Shown: positions 18,833-26,996, counted from the first letter of the stretch. The stretch is 64,000 nt of DNA from Streptomyces collinus Tu 365 (GCF_000444875.1 NC_022001.1:1-64000); one strand, 5' to 3'. A program made the numbers and translations. Notes: generated by a model from the sequence alone, not told the origin.

Positions 18833-19387
18833 CTACAGGTCGAAGTCGAGCTGCTCGACGTCGGTGAACTCCACCTCCAGGCCGTGGGCGCGGCGGCCGC
18901 CGTCGCGGAAGTAGGCCTCGCCGAGGCCTTCGGCGGTGATCTCGCGCAGCTGCTGCTCGCTGGCGCCGGCCTGCTGGGCGTCGAAGAGGCGGGCGGCGAA
19001 GGCGGGCGGCAGGGCGAGGGTGAGGTGCCGGATCCGGGCATCGTCGGTGGAGCCGGGGGCGGCGGTGAACCCGAATCGGGCGCGGGTGTCGATGATGAGG
19101 CCGGTGCTGGTCGCGGCCTGGCTGCGGGCCTGTTCGCGGACGCGTGGCTGCCAGCGGGTGCGGACGGCGTCGGCCAGGCGCTGGGCGAGGTCGGGGCGGG
19201 GCCGGCGGATCTGGTCTTTGACGTAGCGCTCGACGGTGCGCTGGGAGACACCGAGTAGCTCGGCGACCGAGCGGGTGCCCTTGAGCTGGCGGACCAGGTA
19301 ACGCATCTGCGCTCCCGCGGACTTCGGAATCGGGCGGGTGAACGCCTTCTGTGTCGCACGGTCCAGGCCATTGGAGACCAGACCCAT
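18833..19387 (-). CDS. Telomere terminal protein Tpg
   Basis: This 184-aa protein would prime end-patching and remain covalently bound to the 5' ends of the linear DNA. It has the family's size and landmarks: MGLVSNGLDRATQKAFTRPI, GAQMRYLVRQLKGTRSVAEL, a helix-turn-helix LLGVSQRTVERYVKDQIRRP, RARFGFTAAPGSTDD, LPPAFAARLFDAQQAGASEQ and EVEFTDVEQLDFDL. ATG 19387 follows AAAGGAAG. Streptomyces tpg usually lies next to tap, which encodes the telomere-associated protein; no full-length tap is visible here, only a short HTH gene at 21156. A large inverted repeat stands just upstream of the start. Confidence 0.93.
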   Translation of the reverse strand: MGLVSNGLDRATQKAFTRPIPKSAGAQMRYLVRQLKGTRSVAELLGVSQRTVERYVKDQIRRPRPDLAQRLADAVRTRWQPRVREQARSQAATSTGLIIDTRARFGFTAAPGSTDDARIRHLTLALPPAFAARLFDAQQAGASEQQLREITAEGLGEAYFRDGGRRAHGLEVEFTDVEQLDFDL

Positions 19388-19415
19388 CGTAAAGACTTCC
19401 TTTCAAGATCGGCTG

Positions 19416-19495
19416 GAGTGGCGCCTGGCGGCCGATCACCGGTCCGGCGGCAAACTCCCCCACCGGACCGGTGATCGGCCGCGAGAGGGCCACTC
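19416..19495. promoter_or_regulatory. Large inverted repeat upstream of tpg
   Basis: A perfect 19-bp inverted repeat, CGGCCGATCACCGGTCCGG at 19429-19447 and its complement at 19463-19481 (15-nt loop), extended by outer arms GAGTGGC (19416-19422) and GCCACTC (19489-19495). It starts 29 bp before the tpg start codon and lies between tpg and the Rep-like gene. It could be an operator, a terminator for the Rep-like transcript, or a replication structure. Confidence 0.7.
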
Positions 19496-19646
19496 AGGGC
19501 TGGTAAGGGCCGCACACTTGCGTTGGGCCGGAATCAGGCAGATGAGGCGAAGCTCTGCGCGGCGATCTGGGCGCTTCCCCGACCCCGCCGCCTGGGAAGC
19601 AGACCCGGACGGGATGAAAGCGCAGGGGATGGACGCACGGCGTGCT

Positions 19647-20702
19647 TCACACGGTCGCACGGGCGACTCGGTCGGGGTGGCAGCGTGGACACAGCTCCCG
19701 GGCGTCCTCCGGCCCGACCTTCCTAAAGCGCGGGTTCAGCCGGGCAGCAGTACCGGTGCCGTCGCCGCACTCACCGCACCACTCCGGCGGACCGGGCCGG
19801 CCGGTACCGGGCACCTCGTGCAGCTGCTCAATCGGCGCGGTGGACCGCTCCGCATGCTGAACCAGGTCGGCCCAGCCACGTACCGCGAGTTCCCGTGCCC
19901 GGTCGCACAGCCACGCCTCCGGCAGCCCCTGCCCGAGCAGCTCGACGGCCTGGCGCTCCAGCTTGGCCCTGGTGCCGTTCAGCACCGGCCGTCCGAGGGC
20001 AGCGGCGTACGCGGCCACGACCCGCCCCCCTGCCGCTGTGCTCCTGCTTGAACGCTCACGCTGCTGCGGCACCTCAGCCTCGGAGGGGTTGTGTCCCTCG
20101 GGCGGAGCCTCGTTCTCTCTCTCTCCTACCGGCGCTGGGCCCAGGGAGGCATCAGCATCAGGCGCGGCGCCCGCGCGGGGAGGGAGAGAAGAGGGATCTG
20201 AAGAAGGAAGGAGAAGGGGGGCAGATTTCGCCGCCCCTGCCCCTGCGAGATTTGCCGGGGGGGGTGCAAGATTTGCCGGGGGGGGTGCGAGATCTGCCGG
20301 GGGGGGCGACGGAGGGGCGGCAGATTTCGCCGGGGGGGTTGAGCTGGGGTTTTCCGCGTGCCCCTCGTCGAAGGTCAGCTCCTCCACGAGAGACGGCCCG
20401 TAGTCGGTGCGCTTGCGCTTCATGCTGGCCAGCAAGTCCAGGTTGATCCGGAACAGGTTGGCGAGCTGCGCCCCGTTCTTCGGGCTGAACCGCTCCCCCG
20501 CCTTGAGCAGCCGGCGCTTCTCCAGGCGGGCCCGCTGGTCCCGCGCGGACCTGAGAGACATGTGCGCCTCGTCCGCGATCTGCTGCATGTGCGCGATCAC
20601 GTAGCCCTTGGCGTCGGTGTGATTGCAGCACGCCATCAGGAACGCGCCCTCTCCCACACTCAGTCCCTCGGCTTGGAACACCAGGTTCATGTGCTGGATC
20701 AC
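19647..20702 (-). CDS. Replication-initiator-like HTH protein with repeats in its coding sequence
   Basis: GTG 20702 follows AGAGGGGG. The N-terminal 110 residues are a winged-helix DNA-binding domain of the plasmid Rep/DnaD kind: LSVGEGAFLMACCNHTDAKG, QQIADEAHMSLRSARDQRAR, LEKRRLLKAGERF. A Pro/Ala linker (about 125-185) contains PPPANLA repeats encoded by 21-bp DNA repeats. The C-terminal part has a helical block (AAYAAALGRPVLNGTRAKLE) and a zinc ribbon (CGECGDGTG ... CPRCHPDR). Rep proteins of Streptomyces linear plasmids such as pSLA2 carry origin iterons inside the rep gene, and this gene has the same design. I infer that it is the initiator; no helicase-like partner is visible next to it. 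Confidence 0.65.
   Translation of the reverse strand: MIQHMNLVFQAEGLSVGEGAFLMACCNHTDAKGYVIAHMQQIADEAHMSLRSARDQRARLEKRRLLKAGERFSPKNGAQLANLFRINLDLLASMKRKRTDYGPSLVEELTFDEGHAENPSSTPPAKSAAPPSPPPADLAPPPANLAPPPANLAGAGAAKSAPLLLPSSDPSSLPPRAGAAPDADASLGPAPVGERENEAPPEGHNPSEAEVPQQRERSSRSTAAGGRVVAAYAAALGRPVLNGTRAKLERQAVELLGQGLPEAWLCDRARELAVRGWADLVQHAERSTAPIEQLHEVPGTGRPGPPEWCGECGDGTGTAARLNPRFRKVGPEDARELCPRCHPDRVARATV
20221..20337. repeat. Candidate origin iterons inside the Rep-like gene
   Basis: Three 21-bp tandem units, about TGCRAGATYTGCC plus eight G, start at 20244, 20265 and 20286, flanked by related halves at 20221-20232 and 20320-20337 (GCAGATTTCGCC). The repeat keeps the reading frame and encodes PPPANLA / PPPADLA. 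Tandem iterons within an initiator gene are a known mark of the central origin in some Streptomyces linear plasmids. The strong G/C strand asymmetry here is unusual even for this genome. Confidence 0.65.
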
Positions 20703-21086
20703 TGGGCCCCCTCTGATTGGGCCCAGGCGCAGGAAGCTGCGGTGGCCGCGATCGGGGGCCTGCCGGTCATCGAGACGGCTTCGGTGAGCATGACGGGCGG
20801 CCTCTGGTGCAACGCGCCGCCGGATTCAAGAGGGCGGACACCTTGCGGCGCGGCCGTTGAGAGCGTCTGGTGGTGCAAGGGGTACATCTCCCCAGGTAGG
20901 GGAGCCGCGACCAGAGAATGTGACCTATGTGGATCCCGGAGTAGTGGCGTTGCGCAATCTCCTGCGCATACTCTGGGTATAGGTGACCACGCGGGCTTTC
21001 GGGCCCACGGGCATCACCCGGCAGACGAGGTCACCTCGCTGCTCACGACTCGAAGCTTTTCCAGGGCTGGTGAGTCGATTCGCTAG

Positions 21087-21119
21087 GAAGCGGTCCTGTT
21101 GTGGCGACAGGGCCGCTTC
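21087..21119. terminator. Hairpin between the Rep-like and XRE genes
   Basis: GAAGCGGTCCTGT (21087-21099) pairs with ACAGGGCCGCTTC (21107-21119), with one G-T wobble and a 7-nt loop; a T-run follows on the plus strand. It lies downstream of the minus-strand XRE gene. The surrounding 20703-21155 holds no other gene I can support. Confidence 0.55.
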
Positions 21120-21155
21120 GGCGTTTTCTAGGGGGGCCAGTAGGAGCCGTGCACC

Positions 21156-21437
21156 TCAGCCTGCTTTCGCAAGGTCGGATCCGAGGGCTGCCTCGGGGTG
21201 TCTGTCGGCCCAGCCCTTGAGTAGGCGGAGGTATGCGTCGCGGTGCCGCCGGCGCGGCATGGACTGACCGTTTTCCCAGCGCAGGAATGCCATCCGGTGT
21301 ACGCCGAAGGCCTGCGCGACCTCTTCCTGCGTGAGTCCGGATGCCTTGCGGAGCCTGGCCCGAACCTCAGGAGAAGGAAGAACGTCAGCAGGCCGACTGA
21401 GCAGCGCGTCGACAGCTTCGTTCAGATCATTCATCAC
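21156..21437 (-). CDS. Short XRE-type HTH protein (93 aa), like the N-terminus of Tap-type proteins
   Basis: Starts at GTG 21437 with AGGAAGG upstream (ATG 21434 is an alternative). The product reads MMNDLNEAVDALLSRPADVL, then LRKASGLTQEEVAQAFGVHR, MAFLRWENGQSMPRRRHRDA and YLRLLKGW, and ends soon after. The pattern (acidic start, AVDALL, proline, HTH, then YxRLLK) resembles the N-terminal HTH of Streptomyces Tap and related plasmid proteins, but there is no helicase-sized C-terminus. It could be an independent regulator or the stump of a lost tap. Confidence 0.65.
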   Translation of the reverse strand: MMNDLNEAVDALLSRPADVLPSPEVRARLRKASGLTQEEVAQAFGVHRMAFLRWENGQSMPRRRHRDAYLRLLKGWADRHPEAALGSDLAKAG

Positions 21438-21591
21438 TCCCCCTTCCTCGTGATCCCAAACTGTACATAGAAAGCAGCTCCATGTAGAGCTTTTGAAGAC
21501 GTGTCAGCTGTGCGTCCTTCGGGAGCGGGAGTTGTAGATGTGGTGCTTTGCCAGTATTTGCGCTGCCAGAGCCAGGGGTAGGGTCGCCCAC

Positions 21592-22236
21592 ATGCCCCTT
21601 GCCCTGTTCGACCTGGATGGCACGCTGGTCGATCGTCAGTCGGCGCTCGACGACGCCGTGAGCTGCCTGTGCCGTTCCCGCGCTCTTCCCACAGGCGCCG
21701 AACAGTGGCTGCGCACTGAACTTGCCGACCGCGCGACCGCTGAAGACTTCGCCCGACTGCGGGAAGTCTTCGGACTGGAAGCGCCGGCCGCGGACCTGTG
21801 GCAGGAGTACGTCGACCTCATGGCGGCCGCCGTCACCTGCCGTCCCGCGGTCCTCGAGGGCCTGGCCCGCCTGCGCGCCGCTGCCTGGGCGATCGGCGTC
21901 ATCACCAACGGGGCCGGCGACATCCAGCGCGCCAAACTCGCCGGGACCGGCCTCGACGGCTTGGTCCATGGAGTCGCCGCCTCGGGCGACCTGGAGATCC
22001 GCAAGCCGGACCGGCGCCTCTTCGAACTTGGGGCTACACGGTGCGGCGTCAGCCTCGCGGACGGCGGCTGGATGGTCGGCGACAATCCGACCGGCGACAT
22101 CGGCGGCGGCCACCGAGCCGGCCTGCGCACCATCTGGCTCCGCGGCCGCCCCTGGCCCGACGGACTCCCCGCCGCGCACCACGTCGTCGACGACGTCACC
22201 GACGCCATCACCATCCTGCTCGCAGAGACGGAGTAG
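21592..22236 (+). CDS. HAD-family hydrolase (phosphatase)
   Basis: ATG 21592 starts a 214-aa protein with the HAD motifs in order: LFDLDGTLVD (nucleophile Asp7, acid Asp9), a helical cap, VITNG (motif II), IRKPDRRLFELG with the motif III lysine, and MVGDNPTGDIGGGHRAGLRT (motif IV acids). The likely reaction is phosphate removal from a small metabolite, as in phosphoglycolate-phosphatase-like enzymes; the substrate cannot be told. The next gene begins 4 bp after its stop, so the two are probably co-transcribed. Confidence 0.88.
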   Translation: MPLALFDLDGTLVDRQSALDDAVSCLCRSRALPTGAEQWLRTELADRATAEDFARLREVFGLEAPAADLWQEYVDLMAAAVTCRPAVLEGLARLRAAAWAIGVITNGAGDIQRAKLAGTGLDGLVHGVAASGDLEIRKPDRRLFELGATRCGVSLADGGWMVGDNPTGDIGGGHRAGLRTIWLRGRPWPDGLPAAHHVVDDVTDAITILLAETE

Positions 22237-22240
22237 CACC

Positions 22241-23080
22241 GTGGCCCAGCCGACTGTCGGCATCCTCCACCCTGGCAGCATGGGCGCTGCCGTCGCCGCC
22301 TGCGCCGCGACCAACGCGGCCGAGGTCCTGTGGTGCGAGACCGGGCGGAGCACCGCGTCCGTGGAGCGCGCCGCCCAGTTCGGCCTGACGCCCGTTGCCA
22401 CACTGGCCGAGCTGCTAGACCGCGCCGACATCGTCATGAGCCTCTGCCCGCCGGCCGCTGCCGAGGACTTGGCCCGCGACGTCGCCGGGCACCGCTTCGC
22501 CGGGGTGTACGTGGAAGCGAACGCCATCAATCCCACGCGCGTGCAGCGGATCGCCGGGCTGCTCGAACACGGCGCGACCGTTGTGGACGGCGGTGTCGTC
22601 GGCTCCCCGCCGGTCGGCGGCAAGAAGCCGACCTTGTACCTGTCCGGCCCGTCCGGCGCGACGGAGCGCGTGGAGGCGCTGTTCGCAGGCACCGCCGTTC
22701 GAACGGCACTCCTCGGCACGGACATCGGGAAGGCATCCGCGCTGAAGCTCTCGTACGCCGCCTTCCAGAAGACATCGCGAGTGCTGGTGGCGCTCGCGAT
22801 CGGCATGGCGCGCGAGCACGGCGTCGACCAGGAGCTCATCGAGGTCGCATCAAGGCGCACCGATTCGTACCTGTCCGAGCCGCAGTACGTTTCCAAGACC
22901 GCCGCCCGCGCTTGGCGCTGGGGCCCGGAGCTGGAGGAAGCTGCCGATGCGCTCGCGGCCGCCGGCCTCCCGCCGGAGATGCTGCGCGCGGCCGCGTCGA
23001 CGCTGGCACGGTGGAACGACGCCAAGGACGACGGCGAGCTCACGCTTACCGACGCCTTGGACCGACTTGCCCAGCCGTAG
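22241..23080 (+). CDS. NAD(P)-dependent oxidoreductase, beta-hydroxyacid dehydrogenase-like with DUF1932-type C-terminus
   Basis: GTG 22241 gives a 279-aa protein opening AQPTVGILHPGSMGAAVAAC, a Rossmann nucleotide-binding turn (GxLHPGSMG). VDGGVVGSPP and YLSGPSG match the 6-phosphogluconate / 3-hydroxyisobutyrate dehydrogenase fold, with lysine-containing ASALKLSYAAFQKTSRVLVA in the catalytic helix. The C-terminal helical domain (RAWRWGPELEEAADALAAAG) resembles DUF1932 of phosphogluconate-dehydrogenase-like proteins. Substrate unknown. It sits directly downstream of the HAD gene and converges on the nucleotide-kinase-like gene 7 bp after its end. Confidence 0.82.
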   Translation: MAQPTVGILHPGSMGAAVAACAATNAAEVLWCETGRSTASVERAAQFGLTPVATLAELLDRADIVMSLCPPAAAEDLARDVAGHRFAGVYVEANAINPTRVQRIAGLLEHGATVVDGGVVGSPPVGGKKPTLYLSGPSGATERVEALFAGTAVRTALLGTDIGKASALKLSYAAFQKTSRVLVALAIGMAREHGVDQELIEVASRRTDSYLSEPQYVSKTAARAWRWGPELEEAADALAAAGLPPEMLRAAASTLARWNDAKDDGELTLTDALDRLAQP

Positions 23081-23087
23081 CCCGCGC

Positions 23088-23657
23088 TCATGCCGTTGTC
23101 GCTCCCGCCCGCTGCGCCAGCAGCTGGTCGATGAGCCGCGCCGCGTCCTGCGGAGCCGACGCCGTGGTGTCCACGGTCAGGTCCCAGATCATGCCCGGGT
23201 GCGCGTCCAGGTCCTCGCGGGTCGCGTCCCATGCCGCCAGGCGCGCCGCGGTGTCCCTGTCGTCGCGCTCCGCCGACCGCTGCTCGGTTACTTCGCGCGG
23301 GCACCACAGCAGCACCCCCGACCAGTCGGCCGGGTAGCCGTCGACCAGTGCTCGGATGCCGTCGACCTGCCCGAGGTGCACCACCGGCACACCGGCATCG
23401 AACGCCGCGTCCAGGCCGGGCGCGTCGATGACGTATGTGTTGCCATAGCGGCTGTTCGAGTAGACGATGTCGCCCGCGGCCTCCAGCTCACTCAGATGCT
23501 CCGCTGTGCCCATCCGGTAGCCGGCCGTCTTGCCCGTCCCTACCTTGAGCCGCGCGAACTGCACGTATCTCGGATTCAGCTCCGTGAGCGCGCTGGTGAC
23601 GGTGTCCTTGCCCGAGGCTGGCGGCCCGTACAGAATCACCCCCTGCTTCGCCGTCAT
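23088..23657 (-). CDS. Guanylate-kinase-like P-loop protein (189 aa)
   Basis: From ATG 23657 the product starts MTAKQGVILYGPPASGKDTV, a clean Walker A (GPPASGKDT). It continues with FARLKVGTGKTAGYRMGTAE, IVYSNSRYGNTYVIDAPGLD and GVLLWCPREVTEQRSAERDD, the pattern of the guanylate kinase / AAA_33 group, in which the middle block binds the acceptor nucleotide. Its start overlaps the end of the upstream HTH/P-loop gene by 4 bp, so they form one operon. It probably phosphorylates a nucleotide-like small molecule; the acceptor is not known. Confidence 0.75.
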   Translation of the reverse strand: MTAKQGVILYGPPASGKDTVTSALTELNPRYVQFARLKVGTGKTAGYRMGTAEHLSELEAAGDIVYSNSRYGNTYVIDAPGLDAAFDAGVPVVHLGQVDGIRALVDGYPADWSGVLLWCPREVTEQRSAERDDRDTAARLAAWDATREDLDAHPGMIWDLTVDTTASAPQDAARLIDQLLAQRAGATTA

Positions 23658-24691
23658 GCGTACATCGCCCCCATCGCCTGCCGGGCCTGATCTGCGAGCG
23701 TGACCGCAGTGCCCAGGCGGTTGTCGACGACCAGGTGGGGCACCGCCGGGCGCAGCTCCAGGTCGATCGTGGCCATGTACTCGTCCCACCGCGCCAGCTT
23801 CCACGCATCGCGGGCCGCGGACCGGAATCCGATGTACTCGCGCATGGATTCTTCGTCGCAGCGCACCCACACGGGGAAGACATCGACCCCCATCGAGCCG
23901 GCCCTGTTGGTCAGACGCTGCATCCAGGCCGGGTCGGTCATCTCGGAAATGAACGGCGCGGTGAGCACCGTGGAGATGCCGCACTTGATGTTGGCCATGG
24001 CCGACTGCATCAGGCAGTCGTACTCCACCGGCCGGACCTGCTCGCGGTAGAGGTCGGTGTGCCTATCGTTGGCGTCACCGCCCAGCGCGATCAAGAGCCG
24101 CTCCACAAGCGGCCGGGTGAGCGGGTCCTTGTCGAGCAGCGGCCAGCCCGTGAGCTGAACGAAGAAGCGGGCGAGCTCGGTCTTGCCGCTGCCGGCGAAG
24201 CCTCCGACCAGGATGAGCACGGGGCGATGGGGGTCGCCGCCGGTGTGCCTCCGCTTCCAGGCGTCGATGATCCGCTGCTGCAGGTCGAAGTGGTCGGCCT
24301 CCTCCGATCCGGGCGCGATGCGATGGATGGCGCGCTCAACGGCCAAGACGTGCGCGCCGTTGAGACGGTCCTCCATCGGCGTGAGCTTGAAGGACGTCTC
24401 CTCCCCAGGCAGAGCGGCACGGAAGCCAAGGTCCGGCTCGGTCGCACGGTAGAGAAGACAGTAGGCGCGCCGGTAATGCGGACCTGGGTAGACCTCCCCC
24501 TGCTCGTGCTGCCACAGGGTCTGCGGATTCGCAGCAGGGATGCCTTTGAGTCTGGCGTGCTCGGCCATCTCACGGAGGCGCTCACCAGCCTTTTCCAAAG
24601 TCAGACCATGAGCCTCGCGCTGCTCACGCAGCCGGTCTGGCCGCCATCCTGCCCGGTGCTTCCCCACCCGGATCCCCTCCGTCATCGACAT
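23654..24691 (-). CDS. HTH plus P-loop ATPase/kinase (345 aa)
   Basis: The N-terminal 95 residues carry an XRE-like HTH (RLREQREAHGLTLEKAGERL, ANPQTLWQHEQGEVYPGPHY), and residues about 150-345 a P-loop kinase domain: VLILVGGFAGSGKTELARFF (Walker A), LDKDPLTRPLVERLL, VLTAPFISEMTD and VWVRCDEESMREYIGFRSAA. I use ATG 24691; ATG 24685 is also possible. The stop overlaps the next gene's start (ATGA). The fusion of a DNA-binding and a kinase domain suggests a regulator that senses or modifies a phosphorylated ligand, perhaps tied to the HAD/oxidoreductase genes opposite. That link is inference. Confidence 0.75.
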   Translation of the reverse strand: MSMTEGIRVGKHRAGWRPDRLREQREAHGLTLEKAGERLREMAEHARLKGIPAANPQTLWQHEQGEVYPGPHYRRAYCLLYRATEPDLGFRAALPGEETSFKLTPMEDRLNGAHVLAVERAIHRIAPGSEEADHFDLQQRIIDAWKRRHTGGDPHRPVLILVGGFAGSGKTELARFFVQLTGWPLLDKDPLTRPLVERLLIALGGDANDRHTDLYREQVRPVEYDCLMQSAMANIKCGISTVLTAPFISEMTDPAWMQRLTNRAGSMGVDVFPVWVRCDEESMREYIGFRSAARDAWKLARWDEYMATIDLELRPAVPHLVVDNRLGTAVTLADQARQAMGAMYA

Positions 24692-24872
24692 GACTGGGAG
24701 CCTAGGCCCGCAGCCGCAAATCCCATGTGTAAGCGGATGTTGAAAACTCGTGAACGCCGATGCGCACGAGCTTCGACAAGACGTTGTGATGTTGCGATTC
24801 AGTTCTAGCGAGTGTGATAGCCCACACAAGACGAGCTATCAGGTGGAGTGCATTGTGCGGGAGTTGGAGCAC

Positions 24873-25631
24873 TCAGGCGTCGAATTCGTAGTCCAGTACG
24901 TAGGCGGCCGAATCCATGGTCATCTCGTTGATCTCCACGGCTCGCCCTTTCGAGTCAAAGGCCGTGCGGGCCAACTTAATAACCGACCTCTCCGTGGGAA
25001 TGGCCAGCCGGGTCGCTTCCTCAGCGGTGGGCATACGGACCCGCACCTCCTCCCGGAACCGGGCTGGCGCGTGACCGAGGTCCCTAAGGCGGGCGTAGAT
25101 GCCGCCTGGACCTGTGTCGGCCTGCGTGATAGGGGACCCCGTCACCAGCGACTGAGGCAGATAGGACTCGGCGATCATGACGGGGCGCCCGGCCATCAGG
25201 TATCGACGACTTCGTACACACACCGTCTCGTCTGGAGGCAGCTCAAGAACCGAGCCGATGTGGCGAGGCGGGAGAACGCCTTCCGTGACCGTGAGCTGAT
25301 CGACGTCTGGAATACGGCTGTCGTCTGCGGACCAGACCGATTTACCGCTTCCCCAATGCTCATGGGCCAGTCGTTGCAGGCCGCGACGCCGGATGGGATC
25401 GAACGAGATTACACGGGCGCCGGCACCTCTCTTCGTTTCGATGAGTCCCTCGGTCCTCAGAATTTTCAGCGCCCTCCGGGCAGTAAGGCTCGCGACGTCG
25501 TACTGCTCGGCGAGTGTGTTCTCTCCGGGCAAGCGATCGCCAGGCCTGTAGTCACCTCGTTCGATCGCGGCTTTCAGCTCATCGGCGATCTGCTGGGCCT
25601 TGGTGGGCGGTGTCGTCTCGTCTGCTGCCAT
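24873..25631 (-). CDS. GntR-family repressor with UTRA domain, likely transfer-operon regulator
   Basis: ATG 25631 follows GGTAGGGAG. Residues about 10-80 form the GntR winged helix: QQIADELKAAIERGDYRPGD, LPGENTLAEQYDVASLTARR and ALKILRTEGLIETKRGAGAR. The rest is a UTRA ligand domain (VCVRSRRYLMAGRPVMIAES, YARLRDLGHAPARFREEVRV, ending DSAAYVLDYEFDA). In Streptomyces plasmids GntR repressors of this type (the Kor proteins, for example KorSA of pSAM2) control transfer genes. It is divergent from the transfer operon starting at 26037, with a cluster of palindromic sites between, which supports that role. Confidence 0.88.
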   Translation of the reverse strand: MAADETTPPTKAQQIADELKAAIERGDYRPGDRLPGENTLAEQYDVASLTARRALKILRTEGLIETKRGAGARVISFDPIRRRGLQRLAHEHWGSGKSVWSADDSRIPDVDQLTVTEGVLPPRHIGSVLELPPDETVCVRSRRYLMAGRPVMIAESYLPQSLVTGSPITQADTGPGGIYARLRDLGHAPARFREEVRVRMPTAEEATRLAIPTERSVIKLARTAFDSKGRAVEINEMTMDSAAYVLDYEFDA

Positions 25632-25641
25632 CGGTCTCCCT

Positions 25642-25810
25642 ACCTCAGTACCGATCCTAGGAGGGATTGCTACCGAGGTGCCCGGGGGGTCCCAGGCGTG
25701 TCCGCAGGACGGACATGATACCGGCTACAGACACACATCGGTACCGAGGTTGTTGACATCGATACCGAGGATGGTTTTCACTGAGTGTGCAACCTCGGTA
25801 CCGAGGTTGC
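25642..25810. promoter_or_regulatory. Operator cluster (GTACCGAGG sites) between the GntR gene and the transfer operon
   Basis: A perfect 20-bp palindrome CAACCTCGGTACCGAGGTTG (25790-25809, extended by one base on each side) has related copies at 25734-25753 (ATCGGTACCGAGGTTG), 25756-25774 (ATCGATACCGAGGATG), 25669-25681 (GCTACCGAGGTG) and 25642-25658 (ACCTCAGTACCGA). A TTGACA box at 25753-25758 lies inside the cluster. The sites lie just upstream of the GntR gene start and face the first transfer gene, as expected for autoregulation and operon repression. Confidence 0.8.
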
Positions 25811-26036
25811 GGGCAATGCCGCAGGAAGCCCCTTCCCCTAGGGGGAGGGCCGGGGTGGATAGCTCCACCAAATCCCCCGGACCAGTCATCTGGCTGACGC
25901 GGCTTCCACGTGCACACGCAGTGCAGATGCGCTGTCCGTCCACTAGAACGCTGGGATCGACCCGGGCGGCCTGACGGGCGGAGAGAGCACCGCGACGCGC
26001 CCACGCGCCCGTCCTTCCAATCACGAGGAGTCCCCT

Positions 26037-26831
26037 GTGACCACGACCCCCGCGATGCCGACGGCCCACAAGCGCCGCCGGAAGACCCGCACCTCAAACA
26101 TCAACCACCGCCCCCCAATCATCGTCTCCGGCCTCAAGGCCAACGAGCTCGACCTAACCCCTGGCAAGGAGCACCTGGTCTGCCCCGACTGCTCCACCTG
26201 GGTCCCAATCACCGGCATGCTGGGAACGCCGAAGTTAGTGCCCCACCACACCGGCCAGGCCGGGACTGCCGGAGCGCACCGCTGTACGGGTGGCACCAAC
26301 CGCCGGGTCACCCTCGATGTCGAGGTTGACGCCTGGCGCACCAAGCTGATCGAGGCGGCCCCGACCACCGCTTCCCGCCGAGCCACCAAGGTGCTGCGCA
26401 AACCGAAGACGACGCAGCCACCGGCCGCCAGCCAGATCACGCCCGTCTCGATCAGCGCGGAACGGGTGCGTCAGGCGTTCCGGCGACACAAGCAGCAGTG
26501 CCCGGCCTGCAGGGGCGAGGCCACCGCCCGCGACGGCGAACCGCTGCCCTGCCGCGATGGTGAGCGCCTGGCCGTCACCTTCCTCCGACTGCTCCGCCAG
26601 GAGCCCAAGCGCCAGGCCGTCCGCGAGGTCTTCGCCCGGGAGCGCCAGCGATTCGACCGCCACTACACGGTGGCGGCCCCCGCGAAACGGAAGTCCCAGT
26701 GGGCTGCGGTTCTCCCGAAGGTGCAGGACGCAGACACCCGGCGCGCGCAGCTACCCGCTGGCGATGCCCCCACCGAGGCCCGCAACGTGCCGCTGGAAAC
26801 CCTTCACCCCATGCGCGGTAACGCCAACTGA
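26037..26831 (+). CDS. Transfer-operon first gene, zinc-ribbon-like plasmid protein (264 aa)
   Basis: GTG 26037 follows CACGAGGAG. The protein begins with a basic segment (TAHKRRRKTRTSNINHRPPI), then HLVCPDCSTWVPITGMLGTP and a later HHTGQAGTAGAHRC, forming a possible CxxC / HC zinc site. A second pair, QQCPACRGEATARDG, with a further Cys (PCRDGERLAV), lies near residue 165. Proteins of this type head the conserved gene string upstream of traB on Streptomyces plasmids; their function is not known. The palindromic operators upstream suggest GntR control. Confidence 0.75.
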   Translation: MTTTPAMPTAHKRRRKTRTSNINHRPPIIVSGLKANELDLTPGKEHLVCPDCSTWVPITGMLGTPKLVPHHTGQAGTAGAHRCTGGTNRRVTLDVEVDAWRTKLIEAAPTTASRRATKVLRKPKTTQPPAASQITPVSISAERVRQAFRRHKQQCPACRGEATARDGEPLPCRDGERLAVTFLRLLRQEPKRQAVREVFARERQRFDRHYTVAAPAKRKSQWAAVLPKVQDADTRRAQLPAGDAPTEARNVPLETLHPMRGNAN

Positions 26832-26996
26832 CCCTGTCGAGAGCGGCTGCGGTCGTTTTCGCCCCGGCATCGCCACCTCTGCCGGGCTCCCCCGCAGCCC
26901 TGCGCTGCCCATCCTCGACCGCGCCCGCACGGGCGCGGTGGCGGGTGGAGTGCGCAGGACGCACTGCCCCGCATCGCGCGGGGTCTACATGCGACG

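Noticed and set aside
25753..25758. TTGACA as a defined -35 box of the transfer promoter
   Set aside because: No good -10 element at the right distance; it is noted within the operator cluster but not called as a promoter.
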